Source: an uncultured Oribacterium sp. (GTDB taxonomy: Bacteria; Bacillota; Clostridia; Lachnospirales; Lachnospiraceae). From it: a stretch of DNA of 64,000 nt. Of the stretch, positions 8,121-16,843 are shown piece by piece (the first letter of the stretch is position 1; the number at the start of each line of letters is the position of its first letter). The stretch lies in assembly GCA_946413525.1 (NCBI GenBank), contig CAMKKZ010000006.1:1-64000 (forward strand), given 5' to 3'. The position numbers were made by a program, and so were the translations under genes. The notes beneath the pieces are model-generated. The model searched no databases. It saw nothing but the letters and a program-made list of their open reading frames with translations, and was not told the origin of the DNA.

Positions 8121-9380
8121 ATGAAAATTGTTTTTTTTTCCAGTGATAACAGTGTATCATCCGGCGCGTTTCTGTGCCTGGCGGAGCTTTCGGCAAGTAT
8201 TTTGCAATCCGGTCAGGATGATGCCCTTGTCATTTTGCCGCAGGATGGGAATGGGACGGAACTGCTGGATTATTACGAAGTTCCTCATAAGCAGATTAAA
8301 TCTTTTACATGGTGCGTAAAGAAGAATGAAAGGCATGCTATTCATTCTTCGTTTGGACTGTTGTCGCGCCGCAAAAAAGATGTCAATACATGCGATATCA
8401 AGTCAAAGGACGAAAGCGTGACTGTCCTGTTTATGCTCAAAAACCTTGTAAAAAGATGCATTAATCTGTTCTCTGTATTTCGTACCGTGCTGCTTCTCCT
8501 GCATGAAAAACCGGATGTCATCCATATCAATACGATTTACAATTATACGGGAGCGTTGGCAGGCTTCGCTTGCCGAATCCCTGTCGTTTGGCATTTGAGG
8601 GAATATCTAGGTCCTGATCAGGGAATGAAGATTTGGGATGAAAAGCAAGGATATAGCTTGATAAGCCGTGCCGACAGGATCGTCACTGTATCAAGATCCG
8701 TGGCAGATTATTACAGGAGCTTCATGCCGAAAGGGAATTTTACCGTTGTTTATGATGGCATTAGCAACGATGCCTTCTATAAGCCAAACAAGCGTATTTT
8801 CCAAAACCCGACAATTGTTCTGACGATGGTTGGCGCATTGTATCGGAACAAGGGTCAGTTCGATCTTGTAGACGCGGTTAATCTTTTGAGAAAGGAAACG
8901 ATATTCAACTGCTTGAGGATTCAGATTATAGGAGAAGGTGAGAGCAGGGAAGAACTGCAGGAATACATTAACGAAAAAGGCCTTCAGGAAAGCTTTGAGC
9001 TGACCGGGTATCAGAAGGATGTGGAGAAATGGCTGGAAGAAACGGATATTTTCTGTATGTGTTCCTGGTGTGAAGCCTTTGGGCGGGTCACCGTGGAAGC
9101 GATGCTTTCCGGTTGCCTTGTGATCGGCGCGGGAAGCGGCGGAACATTAGAGTTGATAAGGGATATGGATACAGGTGTTCTATTTGAAGTGAAAAATCCT
9201 GTTTCCCTTGCCGAAAAAATCCATTATGCCCTGGAACATAAGGACGAAATGCGGAAGCTTGCGGAAAATGGGCGCGTTTACGCAAAAAGAACATTTTCGA
9301 TGGAAGGAGAGACATCGGATATCCTGAAAATTTACAAGGAGCTTATCAGGAGAAGGGCGTTGAACGGGAAGCCTGAATGA
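8121..9380 (+). CDS. GT4 family glycosyltransferase
   Basis: The protein has 419 residues with a GT-B fold. The N-terminal domain begins MKIVFFSSDNSVSSGAF. The C-terminal domain starts near residue 230 (IVLTMVGALYRNKGQ) and carries the E-x7-E motif EAFGRVTVEAMLSG at about residues 317-325, typical of retaining GT4 enzymes that use nucleotide sugars. No good SD is visible before the ATG. It probably adds one sugar to the lipid-linked repeat unit on the cytosolic face; donor and acceptor cannot be read from the sequence. A terminator follows at 9516. Confidence 0.85.
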   Translation: MKIVFFSSDNSVSSGAFLCLAELSASILQSGQDDALVILPQDGNGTELLDYYEVPHKQIKSFTWCVKKNERHAIHSSFGLLSRRKKDVNTCDIKSKDESVTVLFMLKNLVKRCINLFSVFRTVLLLLHEKPDVIHINTIYNYTGALAGFACRIPVVWHLREYLGPDQGMKIWDEKQGYSLISRADRIVTVSRSVADYYRSFMPKGNFTVVYDGISNDAFYKPNKRIFQNPTIVLTMVGALYRNKGQFDLVDAVNLLRKETIFNCLRIQIIGEGESREELQEYINEKGLQESFELTGYQKDVEKWLEETDIFCMCSWCEAFGRVTVEAMLSGCLVIGAGSGGTLELIRDMDTGVLFEVKNPVSLAEKIHYALEHKDEMRKLAENGRVYAKRTFSMEGETSDILKIYKELIRRRALNGKPE

Positions 9381-9515
9381 TTCATAATGCATTCTATTTT
9401 TGTTCATACTCGTCAACGTAATTCTATTCCAAACTACTGCGTAGAGCTTTCTGAGTTTCACAGAACTGTAAAATTGGTATAGGCAAAAGCTGGCATGAAC
9501 GAGTATAACTTATAA

Positions 9516-9546
9516 GCCGCCTGAAGAAAGTACAGGCGGCCTTTTC
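9516..9546. terminator. Terminator between convergent glycosyltransferase genes
   Basis: GCCGCCTG-(9 nt)-CAGGCGGC followed by CTTTTC. It ends the GT4 transcript and overlaps the last codon of the minus-strand gene at 9545. Confidence 0.7.
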
Positions 9547-11365
9547 ATTTGAGTCCAAGATATTTTTCCCACATGTCTATGCTGCCCAGTTTTTGATATC
9601 CTTTTCTGTATTCTTTTGAGATGCTTTTGAAACGGCAGAGTAGAACTATTTCCATTTTCAAAATCATCCCTACAATACGTAATATGGCGCCCCAGTTCTT
9701 TTTGGCAATTGCTCCTCTCCTGTTAAAGGGTTCGTAAAGAAACGCTTTTTTCCTGCGATATGCCTTGAGCCGGGATTCTGTTGCGGAAATAGGGATGATT
9801 CCTTTTTTGGAAGGAAGGAAACAGCCATTAAGGGTATACAATTTCCATTTGTTTAAAAGGCCTGAAAACTCTGAGCAAAGGTAGCGTTCGCGTATTTCCT
9901 TAAGTCCGTATCCTGCCGTATAATCCTCTATTTCTTTTTCAAGACTGTCCGGAAGCTCCCATTCGGAATAGGGCTTCATGGGCATGCCTTTGCGATACAG
10001 GGCCATAAGGGAAGAATGCAGTTTCTCGGGATCGGTTCCGGAAAGCCAGTCCGGCCCTTTCATAAAGTCGCGGAGTCCAAGGCAGGCCAGCTCGGCCTCA
10101 GCATACCGGAAGGAAAGGAGCATGGAAAGAACCTGCTGAATGCTCCACCTGCCTATGTCCCGGAGCCGAACCCTGGGATCAAAAACTGCGGTATTGATCA
10201 GACCATTCCGCATATCGTAATATTTGTTCACGCCTGTAAAAGTCAGTTCGAAACCGCGATGCCAGACGCAGATTCCGTTCAGGAAGACTATCCCCGCTTC
10301 CCCGACACTGCGACCATAGGTCATGTCATCATAATGGATAAAGAGAGGCATTGGCAGCCCGGCCTGTCTGACGGTCTTGAGCGAGTAGCAGCAGCACCAC
10401 CAGCCACTGTAAGTGCCTTCTTCGCTTTTTGGAGATGTCATGTATTCAGCGCTGGCATTTTTGTATTCCCGCATATCGTCCAGCATGTGCCTGTTAACAA
10501 TACGGAAATCTTTATAGGATTCCCCGGAAGCATATTGCAGGTAGGGAAAATCTTCACGGAGCAGGGCTCCTCCAATGCTGATGCCGCGGTATTCATCCCG
10601 CAGCATGGCCAGCAGGGCATACAGCCTTGTGAAAAGGTCCCAATGAAAGACCGCATCGTCATCCATCAGAAGCACGTGGGATATTTTTTCTTTGGATTCC
10701 CTTTTCAGGGCTTCCAGTATTCCTCTCGTAAAGCCGCCGGTTCCTCCCGCGTTTTTGTTCGGGAAAACCTGAATTTTCCCATTTGTCGCCGTTGTCAGAT
10801 CCCGGATTTCATCAAGTCCCGGCAAAGTGTTTCCATTATCTATAATGAAAACGCTAAGATGCTTTCCGGCCTCCTCGCCGCTTTGAAAAACCTTATACAG
10901 GAGGGTTTTCATATTGCCGATCACGTAGTTTTCCCGGTGGAACGTGCAGATATCCAAGGCTATATTGATTTCAGACAGTTGGCTGGACTCTCCCGTAAAG
11001 CAGCCTTCCGCAAAGCACGAATCGCTTTCGCCGTTTTTTTGCAGTGAAATCCAGAATAAGCCTTTATCAAATTTACTATAAGGAAATTCTATATGGTAAT
11101 CCTTTGTTTCTTCTGCCAAAAGATCCACTCTTTTGATTTCATCCCGGTCATGCATAAGCCGGAGCCTGCTGTAGCCCCGGAGACGGATTTCTACGGCAAG
11201 GGATTGAAGGTTTGTATAAACCTTTCTCTTTTCGATATAAAATAGATTAAAATATCCGTCCAGATCGATCCACTGCCCGTCCTGGGAGATATGGTAATAC
11301 ATCTCCGGAATATTGCAGAATTCATTATCTGGAAAGAGGATGTTTTGTAAATGCATTGCTTTCAA
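9545..11365 (-). CDS. GlfT2-like GT2 galactofuranosyltransferase family protein
   Basis: The protein has 606 residues. An N-terminal beta-rich domain (1-130) precedes a GT-A domain with FIIDNGNT, NKNAGGTGGFTRG and the metal-binding motif LLMDDDAVF (DDD at about 235-237). YSGWWCCCYS, HYDDMTYGRSV and the conserved VWHRGFE follow. This order is that of GlfT2-type enzymes that polymerise galactofuranose on a lipid-linked acceptor; the exact sugar here is inferred. It is transcribed opposite to the other polysaccharide genes and ends at a shared terminator, so it is a separate unit within the locus. Confidence 0.8.
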   Translation of the reverse strand: MKAMHLQNILFPDNEFCNIPEMYYHISQDGQWIDLDGYFNLFYIEKRKVYTNLQSLAVEIRLRGYSRLRLMHDRDEIKRVDLLAEETKDYHIEFPYSKFDKGLFWISLQKNGESDSCFAEGCFTGESSQLSEINIALDICTFHRENYVIGNMKTLLYKVFQSGEEAGKHLSVFIIDNGNTLPGLDEIRDLTTATNGKIQVFPNKNAGGTGGFTRGILEALKRESKEKISHVLLMDDDAVFHWDLFTRLYALLAMLRDEYRGISIGGALLREDFPYLQYASGESYKDFRIVNRHMLDDMREYKNASAEYMTSPKSEEGTYSGWWCCCYSLKTVRQAGLPMPLFIHYDDMTYGRSVGEAGIVFLNGICVWHRGFELTFTGVNKYYDMRNGLINTAVFDPRVRLRDIGRWSIQQVLSMLLSFRYAEAELACLGLRDFMKGPDWLSGTDPEKLHSSLMALYRKGMPMKPYSEWELPDSLEKEIEDYTAGYGLKEIRERYLCSEFSGLLNKWKLYTLNGCFLPSKKGIIPISATESRLKAYRRKKAFLYEPFNRRGAIAKKNWGAILRIVGMILKMEIVLLCRFKSISKEYRKGYQKLGSIDMWEKYLGLK

Positions 11366-11566
11366 CCCTGAAAAAATTTTGCTGTCTAATCGTTTTTCTA
11401 TTACGAGAAAATCGCTGAGAAAATAGACAAGAAGGAAGATGATGCTGATTTTATCCTATCTATGACGAATGGTCAACTTTTCCCTGAAAAGATTCGGGCG
11501 CGTTTAGGGAATTGCTGATGTTTTGACACGTCTTTTGACGCGTTTACTATATTTATCCTTATTTCT

Positions 11567-11576
11567 ATGCTATAAT
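11567..11576 (+). promoter_or_regulatory. Extended -10 promoter ahead of the GT2/flippase/polymerase operon
   Basis: TATGCTATAAT contains TG-C-TATAAT, an extended -10 with no obvious -35. It lies about 65 bases upstream of the GT2 start in the divergent region 11366-11640. No minus-strand promoter could be fixed for the divergent gene. Confidence 0.5.
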
Positions 11577-11640
11577 CACAAAGTAAGGATGATTCTGTAA
11601 AGAGTCTGAATGGAATTAAGAGAAGTTCGGAGGGGTGTGG

Positions 11641-12618
11641 TTGAAGGCTGTTTTTACGGTTTTGCATTATAAAGATGACAGGGCGACAATACGCTGCGTT
11701 CGTTCTTTGCTTCGGCTGAAAGGCATTGAGGAATGCAGGATTCTGGTTTACGATAACGGCTCTTTGGACGGCAGCGGTGAGAGGGTTTCTGAATATTTTT
11801 CCGGGGTGCCGCTTTTTGAATGCCATATTTCTCACACCCCCCAGGGTTTCAGCAGGGGGAATAATGAAGTTTATGAAATGGCAAAGACGTTTTCGCCGCG
11901 TTTTATTATTGTCCTGAATAATGATATTTGCGTCAGGGACAGGGATTTTCTCATCCGGCTTGAGGAGCTTGACCAGGAAAATGGTTTTTTTATTATCGGG
12001 CCGGATATTTATAATCCCCTGGACGGGACGCATCAGGGACCGCTCTACGCGTCTTTTCCTTCCCGCGAACAGATTCTTCAGGATGTTTTTGCGCCCCGAA
12101 AAGAGCTTGAAGTATGGGAAAGATTGGAAGGGCAGAAGGATTTGAGATCAAGATTAAGATTGGGATTGAAATTGAAACGGGAGAGTTTTCTCTTCTTTTT
12201 AAAAAACCTTATGCCTGTTCCCCTGCTGGAAGCCGTCAGGACTTTTTTCAGGCAGATGTTTCCTTCCAATTATGTCTTGTCCGATTCCCAAAAAGACCGG
12301 TATGGCCGGGAACATAGAGATGCTGTGCTGCAGGGCTCCTGTATTATCGTCACCCGCAGATACATGGAGAGGGAGCGGGTGCTGTTTGAGCCGGAAACAA
12401 AGTTTTACCATGAGGAGCTGTTGCTGGCGCTGAAGTGCAGGACTCTTGGTTATAGTACCTTATATACACCGAGGCTGCAGGTATATCATTTTCATGGCGC
12501 CGCCACCAGGAAGCGTAATCACGGTGACATCCGGAAAAGCCTTGAATTTGCCTGTCGCAACATGGAGGAATCCTGGAAAATTTTTGATGGCGCAATGGAG
12601 AATAATCCATGGGAATAA
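11641..12618 (+). CDS. GT2 family glycosyltransferase (rhamnosyltransferase-like)
   Basis: The likely start is the TTG at 11641 (MKAVFTVLHYKD), six bases after GGAGG; the track's GTG at 11635 overlaps that SD. The protein then has 325 residues. GT-A motifs: ILVYDNGSLDGSG near the N-terminus, GFSRGNNEVYE, and IIVLNNDICVRD in the DxD position. The C-terminal part (FYHEELLLALKCRTLGY) contains the ED-like acceptor motif as HEE. It resembles enzymes that add rhamnose or similar sugars to surface glycans. It overlaps the flippase gene by 10 bases, so the genes are co-transcribed. Confidence 0.8.
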   Translation: MKAVFTVLHYKDDRATIRCVRSLLRLKGIEECRILVYDNGSLDGSGERVSEYFSGVPLFECHISHTPQGFSRGNNEVYEMAKTFSPRFIIVLNNDICVRDRDFLIRLEELDQENGFFIIGPDIYNPLDGTHQGPLYASFPSREQILQDVFAPRKELEVWERLEGQKDLRSRLRLGLKLKRESFLFFLKNLMPVPLLEAVRTFFRQMFPSNYVLSDSQKDRYGREHRDAVLQGSCIIVTRRYMERERVLFEPETKFYHEELLLALKCRTLGYSTLYTPRLQVYHFHGAATRKRNHGDIRKSLEFACRNMEESWKIFDGAMENNPWE

Positions 12619-14153
12619 AGATTCATTCGGTGGCTTACAATTATATTATGGATATCATTCTTAAGATATCCTCGATTTTATTTCCTTTGATTACTTTCCC
12701 TTACGTTTCCAGAGTGCTTCTTGCGGAGGGGACAGGGAAGGTGGCGTTTGGGGCGAGCATCATAAGTTATTTTTCCTTGCTTGCCTCTCTGGGTATTCCG
12801 GCTTACGGCGTAAAGGTGTGCGCCGAGTCACGGGGGGACAGGACGGAGCTCAGCCGTACTGTACAGGAACTTCTGATCATAAACATGGTCAGCGTGCTTT
12901 TTTCCTATGCCGCGTTTCTCGTGCTTCTTTTTCAGCTTCCGCAGCTCTCAGATGACAAGGGCCTTCTTCTCATCCAATCCGCGGATATTTTGCTGAGCGC
13001 CATCGGAGTGGAGTGGTTTTACAGGGCAATAGAGCAATATGATTACATAACCGTAAGGAATCTTTTTTTTAAGATTCTGGCGGTAGTGGCCATGTTTGTC
13101 TTTGTGAAAACAAAAGAAGATTATGTGATTTATGGGGCTACGACGATCATAGGGACCGTGGGCTCCAATTTTCTGAATCTGTTCAGGCTCCGTTCTTTTA
13201 TTTCCCTGCGTCCTGTAGGGGGCTACAGGATAAGGAGGCATATTAAGCCGATACTGATGCTTTTTTTTTATACGGCAGCCACTATGGTTTATACGAACCT
13301 GGATACGGTCATGCTGGGCTTTATCTCAGGGAAGGCGGAAGTTGGGATTTATAATGCTGCGGTACGCCTGAAGGTTTTGCTGACTGGCGTAGTTACCGCG
13401 TTGGGCTCAGTTACCCTTTCGAGGGTATCGTTTTACCTTTCGAGGAAGGACGGGCAGGAAAAGGCAGATTCCCTTATCCGTCGCTCGTTTGCTTTTGTGT
13501 TGTTCCTTTCCTTTCCCCTCACGGTTTACATTTTGCTGGAAGCGGAAGCGATCATTCTGTTTCTTGCCGGTTCCGCCTTTTTCCGGGCGGCCGTGGCGAT
13601 GAGATGGATCATGCCGACCCTGATATTTATCGGTCTTAGCAGCGTGACGGCCTGGCAGATTCTGATCCCCGCCGGAAAGAATGGGATTACTCTTTGTGGG
13701 TCGCTTATTGGGGCGGGGGTGGATCTTTTGCTGAATGCCGCGCTGATCCCACGCTTTGGGGCGGCAGGGGCGGCTATAGGGACATTGGCGGCGGAGGCTT
13801 GCGTTTTTTTCTTCCATGCTTTCGCGCTCCGGGAGCTTGTAGGGAGAACGCTGTCTTTTCGGGAAATGATTAAAATATCCACGGGATGCATCCTTGCTTT
13901 GATTTCGGCATTCTTTGGCCGTATGCTTGCGTCACGGTTCAATGCGCTTATACCGGATTCTGTCTGGTATCTTTTTTGGGAAATACTCATTACGGGAGTG
14001 CTCTTTTTTGGCACATATATTATTTCCATCCTGGCTTTGAAAGAAGAGTCGGCTGTCTATATTGCGAGGGGGCTTTTTAATCGTTTGGGAATTTCTCAAA
14101 GCCCGGAGGCAATGATCCGCAAAAAAAAGGAAAAAGAAAGGAATGAGAGATGA
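12609..14153 (+). CDS. Polysaccharide flippase, Wzx-like
   Basis: The protein has 514 residues and about 14 membrane segments. It opens with VAYNYIMDIILKISSILFPLITFPYVSRVL, the standard start of the polysaccharide-biosynthesis flippase family (MATE/MOP superfamily). It should flip the lipid-linked repeat unit across the membrane. It overlaps the GT2 gene by 10 bases and the next gene by 4 (ATGA), indicating translational coupling. Confidence 0.9.
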   Translation: MGIKIHSVAYNYIMDIILKISSILFPLITFPYVSRVLLAEGTGKVAFGASIISYFSLLASLGIPAYGVKVCAESRGDRTELSRTVQELLIINMVSVLFSYAAFLVLLFQLPQLSDDKGLLLIQSADILLSAIGVEWFYRAIEQYDYITVRNLFFKILAVVAMFVFVKTKEDYVIYGATTIIGTVGSNFLNLFRLRSFISLRPVGGYRIRRHIKPILMLFFYTAATMVYTNLDTVMLGFISGKAEVGIYNAAVRLKVLLTGVVTALGSVTLSRVSFYLSRKDGQEKADSLIRRSFAFVLFLSFPLTVYILLEAEAIILFLAGSAFFRAAVAMRWIMPTLIFIGLSSVTAWQILIPAGKNGITLCGSLIGAGVDLLLNAALIPRFGAAGAAIGTLAAEACVFFFHAFALRELVGRTLSFREMIKISTGCILALISAFFGRMLASRFNALIPDSVWYLFWEILITGVLFFGTYIISILALKEESAVYIARGLFNRLGISQSPEAMIRKKKEKERNER

Positions 14154-15517
14154 GCGAGATAAAAGGAATGGCATCCGCGAATCTGAATGAAAATGAAATA
14201 GAAAAGGGGTGCGTGGGGGAAAAGCGGTTTGATCAGGGATTTTGGGCAGTTTTAAAGGGGAAGCTAATACGATGGGGGCATATTATTCTTGCCCCGCTTT
14301 TGTTCGTGCTGGCAAATCAGGAGGGTATACGGAACGAGCGCCATGCTCCGTTTTATATGCTTTTGCTTCCCATGGCACTGTTTATTTTCTGCTTTCGGAA
14401 CAGGCGCCGCGGCTTTTCCCTGCATCCTGAAAACCGTATTTTTACTGTGGCAGGCATTACTTCTGTTGCGGGGAGCCTCCTGTACGCATTTTTCTTTTGG
14501 AAGAAGAACAAATATTCCTGGGGAATTGAGCCATCTGTGGATATCAATTATTTTCTGGGACTTCTGCTGCTGTTTTATGTATGCCGATATGAAGCGGAGA
14601 ACCATGACGAAGAATACTTCATTGGCATGTGCATAGTCGGTACGGTAATCCTCCTTTGTACGATTCCCGCTATTCGTGAATATATCATAAAAGCTTTTAT
14701 GGGAAGAAAGAAACGTATCTATTATCGTGCTAAAACGGTATTCCGAAACCCGATCCCCGGTGGGAATATGTTCATACTGGGCTTTTGGCTCCCTACGGTG
14801 CTGAAAAACAAAAAGCTTGAATTCTTTTTGAAATTCCTGCTGTATATACCGGCTGTACTTATCCTGAATACGAGAAGCTCCCAGGTCTCCATGCTCATAT
14901 CGCTTCTTCTGTTTTTTGCGCTGAACGCAAAAAATATTGTTTCGTGGATTCGGGAGACGGGCAGGAAGAAGCCGCTGCTTCTTTTGTTTTTATTGGTACT
15001 TTTGCTTGCCGCGGCTGCCGGGATTTATTCACAGCGGGATTTTCTGGTCAAGGGTCCCCTGCGCCGTCTGATTTACAGATCTTTGTCAAAGGATAAAGGG
15101 AGACTCGGCTTTATAAAGGTATTTATTCCCGCATACCTGCGACAGGATCTGATTTTCCAGTTCTTTGGGCATGGCTTTGATTCATTGAAGGTGCTAATTT
15201 ATAATTCCCCTGCCAATTTCGGGCTATATTATTGCGACAATATGTTTCTTACGATTCTTTATGAGCATGGATTGATCGCCATTGCCGCAATCGGTGCCAT
15301 CGTGCTTCGCGGGATGAAATACATAGCAAAAACTGGAATCATGAACCGGAAATCCGCCTTTGCCATGGCTTTCATAGCATCGATGTTTCCTGCGTTCTTT
15401 TATGAAATGCATGGTTGGGGGGCGCCGGTTTCGGTTTGTATCATGTGCCTGGCTATTATGGCGGATCCGGAGGGTTTGCGAGGGCAGCGGCAAGAAGAGT
15501 TGCCTCACGGCTTATAG
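14150..15517 (+). CDS. O-antigen polymerase/ligase-like membrane protein
   Basis: The protein has 455 residues, with a cytosolic N-terminus of about 40 residues and 10-12 membrane segments. It has a large external loop (about 290-345) and the late motif DNMFLTILYEHGLIA, which fits Wzy/WaaL-type O-antigen polymerases and ligases. Position after the flippase supports Wzy; WaaL-type transfer to the wall cannot be excluded. Its last 13 bases overlap the 3' end of the minus-strand rpoN remnant. Confidence 0.75.
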   Translation: MSEIKGMASANLNENEIEKGCVGEKRFDQGFWAVLKGKLIRWGHIILAPLLFVLANQEGIRNERHAPFYMLLLPMALFIFCFRNRRRGFSLHPENRIFTVAGITSVAGSLLYAFFFWKKNKYSWGIEPSVDINYFLGLLLLFYVCRYEAENHDEEYFIGMCIVGTVILLCTIPAIREYIIKAFMGRKKRIYYRAKTVFRNPIPGGNMFILGFWLPTVLKNKKLEFFLKFLLYIPAVLILNTRSSQVSMLISLLLFFALNAKNIVSWIRETGRKKPLLLLFLLVLLLAAAAGIYSQRDFLVKGPLRRLIYRSLSKDKGRLGFIKVFIPAYLRQDLIFQFFGHGFDSLKVLIYNSPANFGLYYCDNMFLTILYEHGLIAIAAIGAIVLRGMKYIAKTGIMNRKSAFAMAFIASMFPAFFYEMHGWGAPVSVCIMCLAIMADPEGLRGQRQEELPHGL

Positions 15518-16122
15518 GTCTTCCTGCCGCTTGCGCCCGGAATGCCTTCTTCGTCCCGGTATTTCGCCACCGTGCGGCGGGAGATGCTGATGCCGCGTTC
15601 CGCCAGCTTTTCACATAACAGGCGGTTGCTGTAGGGCTTTCTCCGGTCCTCTTTTTCGATAATATCCTTCAGCTCGCGTTTGATGTCCTGGGGGGTGAAG
15701 CTCTGTTCCTCCATAGCTGCCGAGCGGGTGTCCCGGGATGTGGCTTTTCTCTGGAAAAAGATTTCCATCGGAAATATACCCCAGCTACACTGCAGGTATT
15801 TGCGGCCGACGGCGCGGCTGACGGTGGATTCATGGATGTCAAGGGCCTCCGCAACATCCGCTAGCTTCAGGGGCTTAAGCCTTCCGGGGCCGTATCGGAA
15901 AAAATCATATTGCCTGGCCAGGATTTCCTCGGAGACCTTCATTATGGTGGAATGGCGCTGCGAAATGCACTGGTGTACCCATTCCACCTGTCTGATTTTC
16001 TTTTTCAGGTATTCCTTGACATCCTTGTCTTCGCAATTTGTGGAAAGCTGCCGGTAATAGCTGTTGACATTGATTGCGGGCATGTCCCTGCTGTTTAGGG
16101 ATAAATCAAAGTGTACGTCCAC
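15505..16122 (-). pseudogene. rpoN: RpoN (sigma-54) C-terminal fragment
   Basis: The reading frame codes for about 205 residues matching only the end of sigma-54 (normally 430-480 residues): INVNSYYRQLS, LKLADVAEALDIHESTVSRAVGRKYL (core-binding/HTH region) and the RpoN box ISRRTVAKYRDEEG. The activator-interacting region I and most of the core-binding domain are missing. Upstream of the GTG at 16122 the minus strand runs into an SD-bearing repeat element, and a degenerate element end (16097-16132) overlaps the first codons, so the truncation coincides with repeat sequence. No RBS was seen. An expressed DNA-binding fragment is possible, but a remnant is more likely. Confidence 0.8.
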
Positions 16123-16132
16123 TCGGATAGGA

Positions 16133-16205
16133 GCCGTATAGCCTGCGATGCCGCATCTGTTTGTCGGTAATTAAAATGGCCAAAAAACCACTTTAATAAA
16201 GGAGG
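16133..16205 (+). repeat. SD-bearing element, one full copy
   Basis: The copy begins CCGTATAGCCTGCGATGCCG, carries GTCGGTAATTAAAATGGCC and CCACTTTAATAAAGGAGG, and its AAAGGAGG lies 4-5 nt before the ATG of the AAA-ATPase remnant. A degenerate fragment precedes it. Confidence 0.85.
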
Positions 16206-16209
16206 AAAG

Positions 16210-16674
16210 ATGGGCACATATATTAATCCCGGGAATGAGAGTATGAAAAAGGCGGTCAGATCCCAGATTTATGTGGACAAAACAGGAATGCTCCGGGTCT
16301 TGAATGAGAATATAAACGGCGAGAAATGCTGTTTCGCCGTGAGCCGCCCCCGCAGATTCGGGAAATCCCAGGCGTGTGGAATGATTGACGCCTATTACAG
16401 CGTGGGCTGTGATTCCAGAGATCTTTTCGCGCCTTTTGAAATTGCCGGTGACGCAGGATTTGAGGAGCATCAGGGAAAGTGCCCCGCTATGATCGTGGAG
16501 CTTAAGTGGAACCGTTCCGCAAAGGCTGCTATCCGTCAAATTTAGGAGAAGAGATATGCGGGGGCGCTTTCCGGCTATCCTGGGGAAATCCTGCTTGTAG
16601 GGATTAATTATTCAAAAAAAACCGGAAAATATAGCTGTAGGATCGAGTCGGTTTGTCAGGAGGGCTCTGACTGA
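16210..16674 (+). pseudogene. AAA-ATPase/PD-(D/E)XK protein with internal deletion and stop
   Basis: The N-terminal part (YVDKTGMLRVLNENING, AVSRPRRFGKSQACGMIDAYY) holds the Walker A of the family whose intact member is at 34157-35845 (562 residues). Near residue 85 it jumps to the C-terminal nuclease motif (AMIVELKWNRSAKAAIRQI), so roughly 400 residues are missing. The frame then meets TAG at 16543-16545 and continues in the same frame as EKRYAGALSGYPGEILLVGINY, the normal end of this family, to TGA at 16672. The Walker B/sensor region is gone, so it cannot be a working ATPase. Confidence 0.85.
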
Positions 16675-16770
16675 AAATGCTTCTATTATTCATCATATCT
16701 TGCGTCATTATTAAGAATATATTAATGATTGATGTGTTATAATGAAATGGTAAAATTTTTTTGGCTTTCC

Positions 16771-16798
16771 AAGTGGCAAAAAGTCATTTTAATGAGGA
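16771..16798 (+). repeat. Partial SD-bearing element (3' half)
   Basis: AAGTGGCAAAAAGTCATTTTAATGAGGA corresponds to hairpin 2 plus the SD end of the element only. The lipoprotein gene downstream uses its own RBS (AGGGAGG). Confidence 0.55.
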
Positions 16799-16843
16799 AG
16801 GAAAGCCGGAGAAACGGACTCGTAAATGCTTAGGGAGGACAAT

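Noticed and set aside
10016-11047. 343-residue plus-strand ORF
   Set aside because: Shadow of the GlfT2-like gene; no family motifs.
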